From: Photorhabdus australis DSM 17609
GTDB lineage: Bacteria; Pseudomonadota; Gammaproteobacteria; Enterobacterales; Enterobacteriaceae
Assembly: GCF_000711895.1 (NCBI RefSeq)
Contig: NZ_JONO01000023.1
Location: 25,556-89,555 of the forward strand
DNA: 64,000 nucleotides
Reading direction: 5' to 3'
Shown: one piece after another, positions 38,147 through 48,280 of the stretch
How positions within the stretch are numbered: the stretch's first letter is position 1
Layout: the number at the start of each line of letters is the position of its first letter
The notes under the pieces: generated by a model
Told to the model about the DNA's origin: nothing
What the model saw: only the letters and a program-made list of their open reading frames with translations
Database searches by the model: none
Translations under genes and position numbers: made by a program

Positions 38147-38710
38147 ATGAATCTACAGCACCATTTTCTTATCGCCATGCCCGCATTATCTGATCCTTAC
38201 TTCAAACGCTCAGTTGTTTACATTTGTGAACACAATGAAAATGGGGCAATGGGATTGGTGATAAATAAACCTATTGAGCAAATCTCTGTTCGGAAAGTTC
38301 TACAAAAACTGAAAATATCACCAGAAGATCAGGATGAAAGTATCAATCTAAATAAACCTGTCATGACGGGAGGCCCCCTTGCTGAAGATCATGGTTTTAT
38401 ATTACACACGCCAAAACCAGGTTTTAGCTCAAGTATTAAAATCTCTGATGACACAATGATAACTACATCCAAAGATGTACTTGAAACCCTGGGTACGCCT
38501 CGTCAACCAAAACAGGTATTAGTCACGCTGGGATACGCAAGTTGGGAAAAGGGTCAACTCGAAAAAGAGATAATGGAGAATAGTTGGCTGACAGCAAACG
38601 CAGATCCACATATCATTTTCAACTCACCAATTGCGGACCGCTGGCGTGAAGCTGCATCTTTGCTCGGCATCAACATCTACAATATTGCTTTACAAGCAGG
38701 ACATGCATAG
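38147..38710 (+). CDS. yqgE: YqgE/AlgH family protein
   Basis: A 187-residue protein of the conserved UPF0301 family: [43 protein letters not shown] at the N-terminus and the typical [12 protein letters not shown] and [14 protein letters not shown] segments. The molecular role is not established; AlgH in Pseudomonas was named for an alginate regulatory phenotype. It directly abuts ruvX, with no spacer. Confidence 0.92.
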   Translation: MNLQHHFLIAMPALSDPYFKRSVVYICEHNENGAMGLVINKPIEQISVRKVLQKLKISPEDQDESINLNKPVMTGGPLAEDHGFILHTPKPGFSSSIKISDDTMITTSKDVLETLGTPRQPKQVLVTLGYASWEKGQLEKEIMENSWLTANADPHIIFNSPIADRWREAASLLGINIYNIALQAGHA

Positions 38711-39130
38711 ATGAATAACCGCACAATAATGGCTTTCGATTTTGGCACCCGCAGCATCGGCGCAGCTATTGGGCAGGAAATTACGGGTACTGCCAGAGCA
38801 TTAACCTCGTTTAAAGCCACGGATGGTATCCCTAACTGGCAACAAATCGAAAAATTACTCAAAGAATGGCAACCTGATCTGGTTATCGTTGGCCTGCCTC
38901 TCAACATGGATGGTACTGAGCAATTTGTAACAATACAGGCCCGTAAATTTGCAAACCGGCTGCATGGCCGGTTTGGTGTACAAGTTGAGCTACAGGATGA
39001 ACGTCTGACAACTGTTGAAGCCCGTGCTCATCTATTTGACCGTGGTGGTTACAAAGCCTTAGATAAAGGAAAAGTAGATGCTGCATCTGCTGTCATTATT
39101 CTAGAAAGTTGGTTTGAGCAACATTATTAA
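38711..39130 (+). CDS. ruvX: Holliday-junction resolvase-like RNase YqgF/RuvX
   Basis: A 139-residue RNase H-fold protein. The opening strand [15 protein letters not shown] carries the first acidic residue; [16 protein letters not shown] and [15 protein letters not shown] carry others, and a C-terminal [12 protein letters not shown] completes the site. In E. coli YqgF processes the 5' end of 16S pre-rRNA. It is coupled to yqgE and overlaps the convergent yggR by 4 bp. Confidence 0.95.
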   Translation: MNNRTIMAFDFGTRSIGAAIGQEITGTARALTSFKATDGIPNWQQIEKLLKEWQPDLVIVGLPLNMDGTEQFVTIQARKFANRLHGRFGVQVELQDERLTTVEARAHLFDRGGYKALDKGKVDAASAVIILESWFEQHY

Positions 39131-40173
39131 CAAAAGTCACTAATAGCACTTTCTTTAACTTTCACCCCTTCCTGTTCTGCGAGTAATCCCTGTAATTTAC
39201 GCTGCTGCCAGCCTTGCTCATAGGTTTGCATCCCACTGGCAGCGCCTGTCTGCATAAGCGTTAATATCTGATGATTTTTCCCCTCCCGTATCAGATGACT
39301 AACCGCTTGATTAACTACCAATATTTCATACACAGCAATTCGCCCTCCTCCCCGCGCCGAAACTAATTGCTGTGCTATCACTGCCTTTAAACTCCCTGCC
39401 AATTGGCTACGTACCCATCCTTTTTCTTCAGCTGAAAAGATATCCACCAGCCGGTCGATTGTCTGTATAGCCCCTCTGGTATGTAAAGTTGAAAATACTA
39501 AATGCCCGGTTTCTGCCGCAGTTAACGCCAGGCGAATTGTCTCTTTATCCCGTAGTTCACCCAACAGTAGTACATCAGGATCTTGTCGGAGAGCCCCTTT
39601 CAATGCTTCTTGATAGCTGGACGAATCCAAACCAATTTGTCGTTGTTGTATCAGGCAATTGCGACTACGATGGACAAATTCCACAGGATCTTCCAATGTA
39701 ATAATGTGCTGACAACAATAACTATTCAGCATATTCACAATGGCAGTTAACGTTGTTGACTTCCCACTACCTGTAGCCCCCGTTACCAGGATCAATCCAC
39801 TTTTTTCTCGCAAAATCATTTCACCGATAATGTCAGGCGCTTTTAATTGCTCCAAAGTCAGGCACTGAGATGCAATTAAACGTAAAACTACTGACAACCC
39901 AGATTGCTGGCGAAAAAAGTTCCCTCTCAATCTTTGACCATTTTCCGTCTCCAGCACAAAATCCACATGTCCACTAATTAATAGCTGTTGCCGCTGATTT
40001 TCTGATAAAAATTGCCGTCGCCACTCTTCCAGCAATGCATTATTTACCGATGGCAGTTGAGTTTGTGGATAAAGCGCACCATCTATACGTAATACAGGAA
40101 CCTGCCCAACACAAAGATGCAGATCTGAAGCATTATGCTTTACACTAAGGGCCACTAACTTATCCATATTCAT
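39127..40173 (-). CDS. yggR: PilT-family ATPase YggR
   Basis: A 348-residue secretion/twitching ATPase. Walker A is [18 protein letters not shown] (about residues 129-146). The Asp box, Walker B and His box follow: [44 protein letters not shown]. PilT retracts type IV pili; whether YggR does is unknown, since no pilus operon is nearby. It is divergent from yggS across 21 bp. Confidence 0.93.
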   Translation of the reverse strand: MNMDKLVALSVKHNASDLHLCVGQVPVLRIDGALYPQTQLPSVNNALLEEWRRQFLSENQRQQLLISGHVDFVLETENGQRLRGNFFRQQSGLSVVLRLIASQCLTLEQLKAPDIIGEMILREKSGLILVTGATGSGKSTTLTAIVNMLNSYCCQHIITLEDPVEFVHRSRNCLIQQRQIGLDSSSYQEALKGALRQDPDVLLLGELRDKETIRLALTAAETGHLVFSTLHTRGAIQTIDRLVDIFSAEEKGWVRSQLAGSLKAVIAQQLVSARGGGRIAVYEILVVNQAVSHLIREGKNHQILTLMQTGAASGMQTYEQGWQQRKLQGLLAEQEGVKVKESAISDFC

Positions 40174-40194
40174 TTTTTAATCTCCTGAGTCACC

Positions 40195-40890
40195 ATGAAC
40201 AATATTGAACAAAATTTACAAGATGTCAGGACCCACATAGCCATTGCCGCACAGAAATGCGAACGCGCTCCAGAAGAAATCACCCTACTTGCAGTAAGTA
40301 AAACTAAACCTGTGGAAGATATCGAAAAAGCCATCACTGCCGGACAACGCCAGTTTGGTGAAAATTATGTGCAGGAAGGGGTAGAAAAAATTGCTCATTT
40401 TGCAAATCGTGATGATCTGGTATGGCACTTTATCGGTCCATTGCAGTCCAATAAAAGCCGGTTGGTAGCAGAAAATTTTGACTGGTGCCACACCATTGAC
40501 CGCCTAAAAATAGCACAACGACTGAACGAACAACGCCCAGAAGGAATGAAACCACTGAATATTCTTATTCAAATAAATATCAGTGATGAACAGAGCAAAT
40601 CAGGTATTCAACTTGATGAATTATCAATGCTGGCAGCCGAAGTGAATAAACTTCCCAATGTGAAGCTACGCGGTTTAATGGCAATCCCGGCACCGGAGCC
40701 TGACCATGAACGTCAATTAGTGGTTTTCAGGAGAATGGAGCAAGCTTTCCTGAATCTGAAAACTAAATATTCTCAAATAGATACCCTTTCAATGGGGATG
40801 ACTGACGATATGGCTGCTGCTATTCATTGTGGTTCCACATTAGTACGAATTGGAACAGCCATTTTCGGTGCACGTCAGTATCACAACTGA
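40195..40890 (+). CDS. yggS: PLP homeostasis protein YggS
   Basis: A 231-residue member of the alanine-racemase-like TIM-barrel family that binds pyridoxal 5'-phosphate and buffers its level. The PLP lysine is in TLLAVSKTKPVEDIEKAI (near residue 36). The conserved FGENYVQEG, WHFIGPLQSNK and SMGMTDDMAAAIHCGSTLVRIG segments are all present. It is the first gene of the yggS-proC-yggT-rdgB-hemW run. Confidence 0.96.
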   Translation: MNNIEQNLQDVRTHIAIAAQKCERAPEEITLLAVSKTKPVEDIEKAITAGQRQFGENYVQEGVEKIAHFANRDDLVWHFIGPLQSNKSRLVAENFDWCHTIDRLKIAQRLNEQRPEGMKPLNILIQINISDEQSKSGIQLDELSMLAAEVNKLPNVKLRGLMAIPAPEPDHERQLVVFRRMEQAFLNLKTKYSQIDTLSMGMTDDMAAAIHCGSTLVRIGTAIFGARQYHN

Positions 40891-40915
40891 CCATTTCAAC
40901 GCTACGAGGTATTTA

Positions 40916-41737
40916 ATGGAAAAACGTAAAATTACCTTTATTGGTGCAGGAAATATGGCTCACGCCATCATTGCTGGATTGGTAAAAGGAGGTTATCCCA
41001 CTGAGTTAATTAATGTTTGTTCTCCAGGTAATACTCGCCGTGATGTACTGGCAAAAGAATATGGCGTCAACAGCAGCAGTGATAATATTCGCTACGCACA
41101 GGAAGCTGATGTTATTGTTCTGGCGGTAAAACCGCAAGTGATGGCAGATGTTTGCCAACCTCTAAAAGATCACGTGGATTTCAGTAACAAACTGGTTCTG
41201 TCTATCGCCTCAGGTATTTCCGTTGCACGCTTTAATGCTTTATTACAAGGCAAACTTAATATTGTTCGTATCATGCCAAACACGCCGGCATTAGTTGGTC
41301 AAGGATTAAGTGGATTATTCGCATCTGAACAAGTCAGCCGGTCTGACCGTGATTTCACTCAAGCATTAATGAACAGTGTCGGTAAAACCTATTGGGTAAA
41401 AGATGAAAACGGCATTAATGACATTATCGCCGTAGCAGGCAGTGCACCGGCTTATTTCTTCCTATTTATGGAATCAATGCAACAGGAAGCAGAACGTTTA
41501 GGTTTTGATAGCCAAACAGCTCGTGAAATTGTGTTGCAAACGGCAATAGGTTCTGCGGCACTGGCCGCATCAAATGTCGATCTCCCTTTTGCAACCCTGC
41601 GTGAACAGGTAACATCTAAAGGCGGTACTACTGCGGAAGCATTACGTATCTTTTACGAAGGCAAATTGCCGGAAACCGTATCCAACGCTATGCAGGCGGC
41701 TATTCGCCGGGCACAGGAAATGGAAAAACAATTTTAA
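40916..41737 (+). CDS. proC: Pyrroline-5-carboxylate reductase
   Basis: A 273-residue NADPH enzyme for the last step of proline synthesis. Start at MEKRKITFIGAGNMA, preceded by ACGAGG; a longer frame reads back into yggS. The Rossmann motif is FIGAGNMAHAIIAGLVKGG (residues 8-26), and the catalytic/C-terminal domain includes SIASGISV, RIMPNTPALVGQG and SKGGTTAEALR. Complete length. Confidence 0.97.
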   Translation: MEKRKITFIGAGNMAHAIIAGLVKGGYPTELINVCSPGNTRRDVLAKEYGVNSSSDNIRYAQEADVIVLAVKPQVMADVCQPLKDHVDFSNKLVLSIASGISVARFNALLQGKLNIVRIMPNTPALVGQGLSGLFASEQVSRSDRDFTQALMNSVGKTYWVKDENGINDIIAVAGSAPAYFFLFMESMQQEAERLGFDSQTAREIVLQTAIGSAALAASNVDLPFATLREQVTSKGGTTAEALRIFYEGKLPETVSNAMQAAIRRAQEMEKQF

Positions 41738-41755
41738 TTTTATCAAGGCTGCTAA

Positions 41756-42304
41756 ATGCAATTTTTAACCTTTATTCTATCCACAGTTCTGGATTTATAC
41801 ATTGCTGTTTTATTACTTCGTGTATGGATGCAATGGGCGCGCTGTGACTTTTACAACCCATTTGCCCAATTTATCGTGAAAATGACTCAGCCGATCGTTC
41901 GGCCATTACGCCGAGTTATACCAGCTATTGGCTCGCTCGATACTGCCTCCATTGTTTTCGCTTACGTTCTGGTATTGTTTAAATTCATCATGCAACTTTG
42001 GTTCAGTTCCGGGACATTTACCTTTATCACGCTTTTCATCCCTATTGGGTTAATCGAATTGCTGACAGCAGCAGGTAAACTGGTATTTTGGCTGGTGTTG
42101 GCTCGTGCTCTACTAAGCTGGATCAGCCAAGGGCGCAATCCGATTGACTATGTTCTGATGCAATTGACAGAACCATTAATGGCACCTATCCGCCGTATTA
42201 TCCCAACAATGGGCGGCCTTGATTTTTCAGCAATGATCGTCATTTTGATCCTCTACGCCCTGAACTATCTTCGTGCTGATGTTCTCTCATGGTTAATACA
42301 GTAA
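41756..42304 (+). CDS. yggT: YggT family membrane protein
   Basis: A 182-residue protein with two repeated YggT units. Each starts with hydrophobic helices followed by a PIVRPLRRVIPAIGSLD (about residues 46-62) or PLMAPIRRIIPTMGGLD (about 143-159) amphipathic segment. The family is linked to cell shape and osmotic tolerance in other bacteria, but the mechanism is unknown. In E. coli yggU lies between yggT and rdgB; here only 26 bp separate them, so yggU is absent. Confidence 0.93.
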   Translation: MQFLTFILSTVLDLYIAVLLLRVWMQWARCDFYNPFAQFIVKMTQPIVRPLRRVIPAIGSLDTASIVFAYVLVLFKFIMQLWFSSGTFTFITLFIPIGLIELLTAAGKLVFWLVLARALLSWISQGRNPIDYVLMQLTEPLMAPIRRIIPTMGGLDFSAMIVILILYALNYLRADVLSWLIQ

Positions 42305-42330
42305 ATAAAAATTAAATTGGATTCAAAATA

Positions 42331-42924
42331 ATGCAAAAAGTCGTTCTGGCAACCGGCAACCCCGGAAAAGTTCGTGAACTGGCACAATTACTGGCTGATT
42401 TTGGTCTGGATATTGTCGCTCAAACTGAGCTAAACGTAGATTCAGCCGAAGAAACTGGGCTGACATTTATTGAAAATGCCATTCTTAAAGCTCGCCACGC
42501 TGCACAAGTTACTGGCCTACCGGCGATTGCGGATGACTCTGGTCTATCCGTAGACATCCTTGGCGGCTCTCCTGGTATCTATTCAGCCCGCTATGCAGGT
42601 GAAAATGCCACTGATCAGCAGAATATGGAAAAACTGCTAGATTCGATGAAAGATATTCCTGATGATCAACGTCAAGCTCAGTTTAACTGTGTGCTGGTTT
42701 ATATGCGCCACGCGGAAGATCCAACGCCGCTGGTATTTCATGGCCGCTGGACGGGGATTATCACACGCCAACCTGCCGGTAATGGTGGGTTTGGTTATGA
42801 TCCTATCTTCTACATACCGGAATTAGGTTGTACTGCGGCTGAATTAACTGGTGAACAAAAAAATGCCGTTTCACATCGTGGGCAAGCACTAAAGATGATG
42901 TTGGATACACTAAGTAATGCTTAA
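42331..42924 (+). CDS. rdgB: XTP/dITP pyrophosphatase RdgB
   Basis: A 197-residue house-cleaning enzyme removing non-canonical purine nucleoside triphosphates. The signature is at the N-terminus, [14 protein letters not shown] (residues 4-17). [25 protein letters not shown] and GGFGYDPIF and the C-terminal [10 protein letters not shown] are all conserved. The 3' end overlaps hemW by 8 bp. Confidence 0.97.
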   Translation: MQKVVLATGNPGKVRELAQLLADFGLDIVAQTELNVDSAEETGLTFIENAILKARHAAQVTGLPAIADDSGLSVDILGGSPGIYSARYAGENATDQQNMEKLLDSMKDIPDDQRQAQFNCVLVYMRHAEDPTPLVFHGRWTGIITRQPAGNGGFGYDPIFYIPELGCTAAELTGEQKNAVSHRGQALKMMLDTLSNA

Positions 42925-44047
42925 ACTCCCACCACTTAGTCTTTATATCCATATTCCGTGGTGTGTACAAAAGTGCCCTTACTGTGATTTCAACTCTCAT
43001 GCACTGAAAGGTGATGTTCCACATCAAGAATATGTTGACCATTTATTGGCAGATCTGAAAGCAAATCTGTCAATGATCAAAGGGCGGGAAGTTACCACTA
43101 TCTTTATTGGTGGCGGAACCCCCAGCCTACTCAGTTCACAAGGGATGCAACAATTACTGGATGGTGTTCGTACTCTCTTACCCGTGTTGCCGCAAGCTGA
43201 GATTACCATGGAAGCCAATCCCGGTACTGTGGAAGCCGACCGTTTCAGCGGTTATCAACAAGCAGGTATTAACCGAATATCCATTGGCGTGCAGAGTTTC
43301 AGTCCAGATAAACTGGTACGCCTTGGCCGCATTCACGGGCCAAATGAAGCCAAACGAGCGGCACGTTTAGCCGCTAGTCTGGGGCTACGCAGTTTTAATC
43401 TGGATTTGATGCATGGTTTGCCAAATCAAAGCCTTAATGAGGCCCTCGATGATTTACGTCAGGCAATCGCATTATCACCACCGCATCTTTCATGGTATCA
43501 ATTGACCATTGAACCCAATACCAGTTTTGGTTCCCGCCCTCCAGTGCTGCCTGATGATGATGCTTTGTGGGATATTTTTTCACAAGGTCACCAATTGCTG
43601 ACAGCAGCGGGTTATCAACAATACGAAACTTCTGCTTATGCCAAACCAGGTTACCAATGTCAGCATAATCTCAACTACTGGCGTTTTGGAGATTACCTTG
43701 GTATTGGCTGTGGTGCTCATGGAAAAATCACATTTGAAGATGGTCGTATTCTGCGTACAGTAAAAACCAAACATCCTCGTGGATATATGCAGGGGCGCTA
43801 TCTGGATAAACAAAATCAGGTAGAAAATGAAGATCGGCCATTTGAATTTTTTATGAACCGATTCCGTTTACTAGAAGCAATGCCAAAACAAGATTTCAGT
43901 GATTTCACTGGATTATCTGAAGCTTCAATCCGCAACCCAATAGATCAAGCCTTAGCCGCAGACTATCTTTCTGAAACAGCAACACATTGGCAAATTACAC
44001 AGAAAGGTAAATTATTCCTGAATTCATTATTGGAGCTATTTCTTTAA
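42917..44047 (+). CDS. hemW: Radical SAM protein HemW (heme chaperone)
   Basis: A 376-residue relative of coproporphyrinogen dehydrogenase HemN. The radical SAM motif is [16 protein letters not shown] (CxxxCxxC, about residues 15-22), followed by [12 protein letters not shown] and the C-terminal HemN domain ([17 protein letters not shown]). HemW binds heme and is thought to insert it into apoproteins rather than oxidise porphyrinogen. It overlaps rdgB and is the last gene of the run. Confidence 0.94.
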   Translation: MLKLPPLSLYIHIPWCVQKCPYCDFNSHALKGDVPHQEYVDHLLADLKANLSMIKGREVTTIFIGGGTPSLLSSQGMQQLLDGVRTLLPVLPQAEITMEANPGTVEADRFSGYQQAGINRISIGVQSFSPDKLVRLGRIHGPNEAKRAARLAASLGLRSFNLDLMHGLPNQSLNEALDDLRQAIALSPPHLSWYQLTIEPNTSFGSRPPVLPDDDALWDIFSQGHQLLTAAGYQQYETSAYAKPGYQCQHNLNYWRFGDYLGIGCGAHGKITFEDGRILRTVKTKHPRGYMQGRYLDKQNQVENEDRPFEFFMNRFRLLEAMPKQDFSDFTGLSEASIRNPIDQALAADYLSETATHWQITQKGKLFLNSLLELFL

Positions 44048-44130
44048 CACAAAATTATCTCCGCAAAATTCAGTTTCACAAAGATCATCTGGTACATGAA
44101 AGGGTTTCGAATCTATTCATAATACATTTA

Positions 44131-44156
44131 TCCCCACTGGGCTTCAGTGGGGATTT
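44131..44156 (+). terminator. Hairpin terminator after hemW
   Basis: CCCCACTG / CAGTGGGG around a GGCTT loop followed by ATTTCC, about 84 bp past the hemW stop. A strong stem with a short U-tract. Confidence 0.65.
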
Positions 44157-44991
44157 CCAGACAGTAAAACTGATTGCTCAGTAGCAAATTACTCTTCAGC
44201 AAGGCTAATTGTCCCACTGAAAATCCTCACCTTCCTAATATCAGAAGAAGTATCCTTTTGGTGAATTGATAACGCCCCCGAGATTAAAATGCCCGATGTT
44301 TCAATGAATAAAGATAATAGGGTAATGCCCTAAATATTTAGTTAAAACAGATACATTTATATAGAAAGTCATTATATTTTATATGTCATTACTGCAATCA
44401 AAAATAATATATACCATTCATCCTTCAAGTTGCTACTTTGTTGGCTGCTTTCAATTACCCCAGTCACATAGTTATCCAGGCTCCTGGGGATGCGTTCTCT
44501 TGCCGCCGCGCTGCAAATTGAAATCTATTGGGTATATAAGTTACAATTCAATTACAAACAATAAAATGCCAATATATTTAAAAAATAATTATCCTAAAGC
44601 AACAACATCAATATTCCTTCAATTCTTCCTGAAAATATATTTATCCACGAGGACAATAGTTAAATAAGACTCCAAAATAGCGCTGCATCTTATGCCACTA
44701 ATAATTCTATGTATAACAATGGGTTGAAAAAGGCCATGTGTAGCAGAATTATGAAATATTATTTAACAATGATCATCAATAAACGCATTAATCCCAATCA
44801 AATAAAATTAAAAAATATATTTACCACGATATTATAAAAATAAATTTTTAATATATGTGAATTGCGACACAATAATATCATTTAAATTATCTCAAATACG
44901 ACTATATTTAATTTATGCTTGATTATATTTCTATTTATAAGCATGAACACTTTTAAAAACATCTTTAATTTCACTTTGCTTGGGGTAAAAA
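44157..44991. other. AT-rich accessory intergenic region with one ERIC
   Basis: About 830 bp with no supported gene apart from the ERIC at 44410-44536. The 3' part is very AT-rich and must hold the promoter of the 220-residue gene that follows. Confidence 0.5.
44410..44536. repeat. ERIC element (127 bp)
   Basis: TATACCATTCATCC left end to ATTGGGTATA right end, of the CTCCTGGGGATGCGTTCTC type. The central segment reads CCAGGCTCC instead of CTATGCTCC, so it is slightly diverged. Confidence 0.93.
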
Positions 44992-45654
44992 ATGAATATT
45001 GAAAATAAAGAAATGTTATATACCTTGTCCAAAGAAGAGCTAGCCACAGAACTAACTCCATATTATCAAGATTTTTATGATCAACTTTCCGATCATCAAA
45101 AGGAAAATATTAGCTTTGACATGGTTGTAAATGATGCTTACAAGAGATTGCATTTTAATAATTCAACTCCAACTGACACTGATGTGGGATTAAAATTAAT
45201 AGAGTACGCAGGTGAATCTCCATGCACTCATGCAATTGGTATAGTTGTCGCAGATGCTTTTAAACTTGCATTTAAATTCATGGGTATACATAAACCCGAA
45301 AGAGAATCAGCCACACTGATATTATTGAAAAAATTAGGTCATGAGGCTATACATGAGTTATTTACTATAGTTCATAACCTTAAGAATTCTAATTCTATTA
45401 CTGATAAATCAAAACATACCTGGTCATTAATTTCCGCAGTGGAGGATATTTTAGGTATAACTGGAATAACTGATTGCTTAAAAGAAACAATGCATTGGTA
45501 TAACTGGATGATTACTGGAATAACTGCAATAGCACAATTAACTATATGGTTTGCTACAGGTGGAACGGCATTTATTGCAGAAATAGCACTGGCTGGCCCT
45601 GCTATATCCAGAATGGTACTTGACTCTGGAAACGCAATTAATACTTGTTCATAA
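44992..45654 (+). CDS. Unrecognised 220-residue protein with a hydrophobic C-terminal region
   Basis: I do not recognise this family. The start has TTGGGG about 8 nt upstream. The N-terminal 80 residues are acidic and polar (LSKEELATELTPYYQDFYDQLSDHQKENISF); the middle is mixed helical (AIGIVVADAFKLAFKFMGI). The last 60 residues hold two hydrophobic stretches (WMITGITAIAQLTIWFATGG and AFIAEIALAGPAISRMVL) rich in Gly and Ala, reminiscent of membrane-inserting hairpins. There is no signal peptide. It is flanked by AT-rich DNA and an ERIC on each side, so it is probably acquired. A secreted effector is a guess only. Confidence 0.7.
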   Translation: MNIENKEMLYTLSKEELATELTPYYQDFYDQLSDHQKENISFDMVVNDAYKRLHFNNSTPTDTDVGLKLIEYAGESPCTHAIGIVVADAFKLAFKFMGIHKPERESATLILLKKLGHEAIHELFTIVHNLKNSNSITDKSKHTWSLISAVEDILGITGITDCLKETMHWYNWMITGITAIAQLTIWFATGGTAFIAEIALAGPAISRMVLDSGNAINTCS

Positions 45655-46088
45655 AACCTTTATCTTTAATCTCATTTAATTATCAAGGAACTTATTATTT
45701 ATTTATAAGTTCCTTTCAATATAAATATCCCATTTCATATCACAAATGCAAACAGGTTAAATTATAACTATATAAAGTCAATAGTAATTACTGGCCACTC
45801 ATTGAATATGAAAATTATGAAATTTCTCTTTGTTATATTTTTATATTTCACCAAGTGGAACAACCCAGTATTTTACAAAGACCTTCGTATTAATTTCAAT
45901 TAATAAAAACAAGGAGGTAAATAAATATTCATAATAATATACTTACTTTATTTGAATACTCAATTCGGTTGTATATGAAGAACCATCCATAGCAGACTTA
46001 TTATTTAAATTAACTCAATCCTTTATTTGGCAAATACTGAAATAAACCATGACCAAATGAAATACTTAAAAAAACCCATAAAGACTTA

Positions 46089-46215
46089 TATACCCGTTAT
46101 CTTTCAAGTTGCTTCTTTGTTGGCTGCACTCGCTCACCCCGGTCACATAGTTATCTATGCTCCCGGGGATTCACTCCCTTGCCGTCGCGATGCATCTTGA
46201 AATCCATAGGGTATA
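46089..46215. repeat. ERIC element (127 bp)
   Basis: TATACCCGTTATC left end to CATAGGGTATA right end, of the CCCGGGGATTCACTCCC type. Exactly 127 bp. Confidence 0.93.
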
Positions 46216-46322
46216 TACCGAATGAACTTCAAGATGCTTGAGTTTTCAGACATAAAAACATTTAAATTCAATAACATAGTCATTTTTCAAACATGCACTT
46301 TTAAGTATCTTGAGTATATACT
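46212..46322. repeat. Degenerate inverted-repeat (MITE-like) element next to an ERIC
   Basis: The left end TATACCGAATGAACTTCAAG continues into ATGCTTGAG. The right end, read in complement, is TATATACTCAAGATACTTAA. The two ends share TATA and TCAAGATnCTT. No coding capacity. It may be a different small repeat or a decayed ERIC derivative. Confidence 0.35.
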
Positions 46323-46462
46323 GATTTAAAAGAAAGAGAGCCTGATAATATCTGACAGTTACCAGTATAATAACCGATAACTGCCATCACAGATCTAAAC
46401 CACTATATATATTGTAGAACTTTAATCACTACCACACATTTAACATGATCAAAGCCACCTGA

Positions 46463-47413
46463 TTAAAGAGCATCCTCAACAGCATTAATTTGTGCCGTTA
46501 AGCTTTCTAAACCACCACCAGACAAGTACCACAGGTCAGATTTTAGATAAGTAATTTTGCCATTCTTATACGCTGAAGTGGATTTTACTTTATCATCTTC
46601 AAACTGTACTTTGTCCAGCTTACCTGCATGAATTGCTTCACTGCGATCAATAATTAAAATCACATCCGGATTAGCCTGAGCAATCATTTCAGAAGTGACT
46701 ACACGGCGTTTAGTTTTATCTTCATCAGCAGTTGCGGGTAATTCCGCTCGGTGTGCCTTAACCACGTCATATACTACGCTCTGGTCACTCAGAATTAATT
46801 TACCTGCGTTATGCAGTAATACTAAGACCTTTGCACCAGAAGACTTAGCTTTATCCTGAGCTTTAGCAATTACTTTTTCCAACTCAGCAATTTGCTCTTT
46901 CACTTCACTCTGTTTGCCAAACAATTCACCTAATAACTTTAGGTTACTTTCAACTGAAACCAGGTAGTTTGTACTATCCGTTCCCAGATTAATTGTAGGT
47001 GCTATTTTTGACAGCTTTTCATAAGAAGGACCCTGGCGGGCAGTGATAACGATCAGATCCGGTTTAATTTGTGCCAATTTTTCCAAATTTGGCTCTTTTA
47101 TACCACCTGCATTTTCTACCCCTTTAGGCAAATTATTGCGGAGATATTCAGGCGTATTACCAATAGGTAGTGCAACAACCCGATCTGACAATCCTAATTT
47201 AGCCAATGAATCATAAGTACCGAAATCAAATAAAACGACTTTCTGAGGATTCCTTTTAACCTCAGTTTCACCAGAGAGATGTTTAACTGTAACCTTATCA
47301 TCAGCTTGAGCTGTAACGGCATTTGGAGTGAAGACAGCAGACGTCTGACTAACTGCGGAATGGCTTGCAACAACAAATAATGAAGCCAGAACAACAGGAA
47401 TTATCTTTTTCAT
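46463..47413 (-). CDS. Siderophore ABC transporter substrate-binding protein
   Basis: A 316-residue periplasmic protein with signal peptide MKKIIPVVLASLFVVASHSAVS. It has the FatB/CeuE-type cluster: VVLFDFGTYDSLAKLGL, GIKEPNLEKLAQIKPDLIVIT, and GAKVLVLLHNAGKL mid-protein. It binds an iron-siderophore complex for an inner-membrane ABC importer. No permease or ATPase gene is adjacent, so it works with a transporter encoded elsewhere. The long palindrome just upstream looks like an iron (Fur) control site. Confidence 0.88.
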   Translation of the reverse strand: MKKIIPVVLASLFVVASHSAVSQTSAVFTPNAVTAQADDKVTVKHLSGETEVKRNPQKVVLFDFGTYDSLAKLGLSDRVVALPIGNTPEYLRNNLPKGVENAGGIKEPNLEKLAQIKPDLIVITARQGPSYEKLSKIAPTINLGTDSTNYLVSVESNLKLLGELFGKQSEVKEQIAELEKVIAKAQDKAKSSGAKVLVLLHNAGKLILSDQSVVYDVVKAHRAELPATADEDKTKRRVVTSEMIAQANPDVILIIDRSEAIHAGKLDKVQFEDDKVKSTSAYKNGKITYLKSDLWYLSGGGLESLTAQINAVEDAL

Positions 47414-47482
47414 ATATCGCGCTCCAAGAAAGAATAATAGTAATAACCTGCATTCTAGGTGGCGAGAAAAATATGTCAATCT

Positions 47483-47515
47483 AAATAAGAATCAATTTCA
47501 AATCGATTCTTATTT
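47483..47515. promoter_or_regulatory. Fur-box-like palindrome upstream of the siderophore-binding protein gene
   Basis: Perfect 11-bp arms AAATAAGAATC and GATTCTTATTT with an 11-bp AT-rich spacer, 70-102 bp upstream of the start. The A/T-rich, GAATC-containing arms resemble overlapping Fur sites (consensus repeats of GATAAT), and the position suits repression by iron. Confidence 0.55.
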
Positions 47516-47529
47516 GTGATTATTGGGAA

Positions 47530-48252
47530 TTACTTAATAGAATTCAGTAATTCAATTCGTTGTTGTTCAAGAGCACTTACTTTACCGCAAACCTTTTTGC
47601 CAAAACGCTGGAAATCTTCTTCTTGTACTTTCCATTCAGCTTTCAAATTATTCTGCAATCCACCTAAACTCCCCAGCAAAGATTGTAGTGCCTGATTATT
47701 ATCACCGTTCAGACTGAACTGTTTATTACCAATCTCATTAATGCTGTCCTGCAAAACCCCACCAAGGCTTTGTTCAATTAAGCTGCGACTATCTTTTTCA
47801 ACTTGTTTAATTGCCTGATGATGGAATGCCATACCATCCGAACGGATTTCAATAATCTGGTCTATCTGCTTATTCAGTCCTGATTCGAGTTCAGACAATC
47901 GGTTACGCACATTACTATCCTTACCCATAGTATCAACAACAACTTTATCCAAAGATTTACGGGCAGTTATCAAATGCTTACTCGTCTCTTGTTTTATCCA
48001 GGGTAAATCCTGCCGCAAAGCCTGCTGATAATGTCGTGCTTTCTGACGCTGTTCAGTATTTAAGTTCAGGCTCTTACCGTCACGGATAATCGAGCCATCA
48101 GGTGAAATCTGGAGATTGCCACTTGCTCCCACAACCTGAACTGATTTAGACGTGATAATAATGTCATTCTGTGGATTTACCTGACATTCATAACCTGCCT
48201 GGGCCTGAGTAACAAATAGCAAAGATATTGCAATAATCGTCTTGCGTAACAT
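47530..48252 (-). CDS. yggN: DUF2884 family protein YggN
   Basis: A 240-residue periplasmic protein. The start at MLRKTIIAISLLF gives signal peptide cleavage after AQA. The mature part begins GYECQVNPQNDIIITSKSV and is mostly helical and coiled, with a C-terminal cysteine (GKKVCGKVSAL) that could pair with the one at the N-terminus. The function is unknown. Its place before yggL-trmB-mutY matches enterobacterial order, with glsB inserted between. Confidence 0.88.
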   Translation of the reverse strand: MLRKTIIAISLLFVTQAQAGYECQVNPQNDIIITSKSVQVVGASGNLQISPDGSIIRDGKSLNLNTEQRQKARHYQQALRQDLPWIKQETSKHLITARKSLDKVVVDTMGKDSNVRNRLSELESGLNKQIDQIIEIRSDGMAFHHQAIKQVEKDSRSLIEQSLGGVLQDSINEIGNKQFSLNGDNNQALQSLLGSLGGLQNNLKAEWKVQEEDFQRFGKKVCGKVSALEQQRIELLNSIK

Positions 48253-48280
48253 ATTTTCTCCTAAGAAAACCACCTGAGAG

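Larger units (their letters stand above)
45655..46462. other. AT-rich intergenic region with one ERIC and a second inverted-repeat element
   Basis: About 800 bp without a supported gene on either strand. It contains the ERIC at 46089-46215 and, directly beside it, a degenerate inverted repeat at 46212-46322. Confidence 0.5.

Noticed and set aside
44383..44667. Plus-strand open frame of 94 codons
   Set aside because: Its middle is the ERIC at 44410-44536 and the rest is AT-rich with no family resemblance or ribosome binding site.
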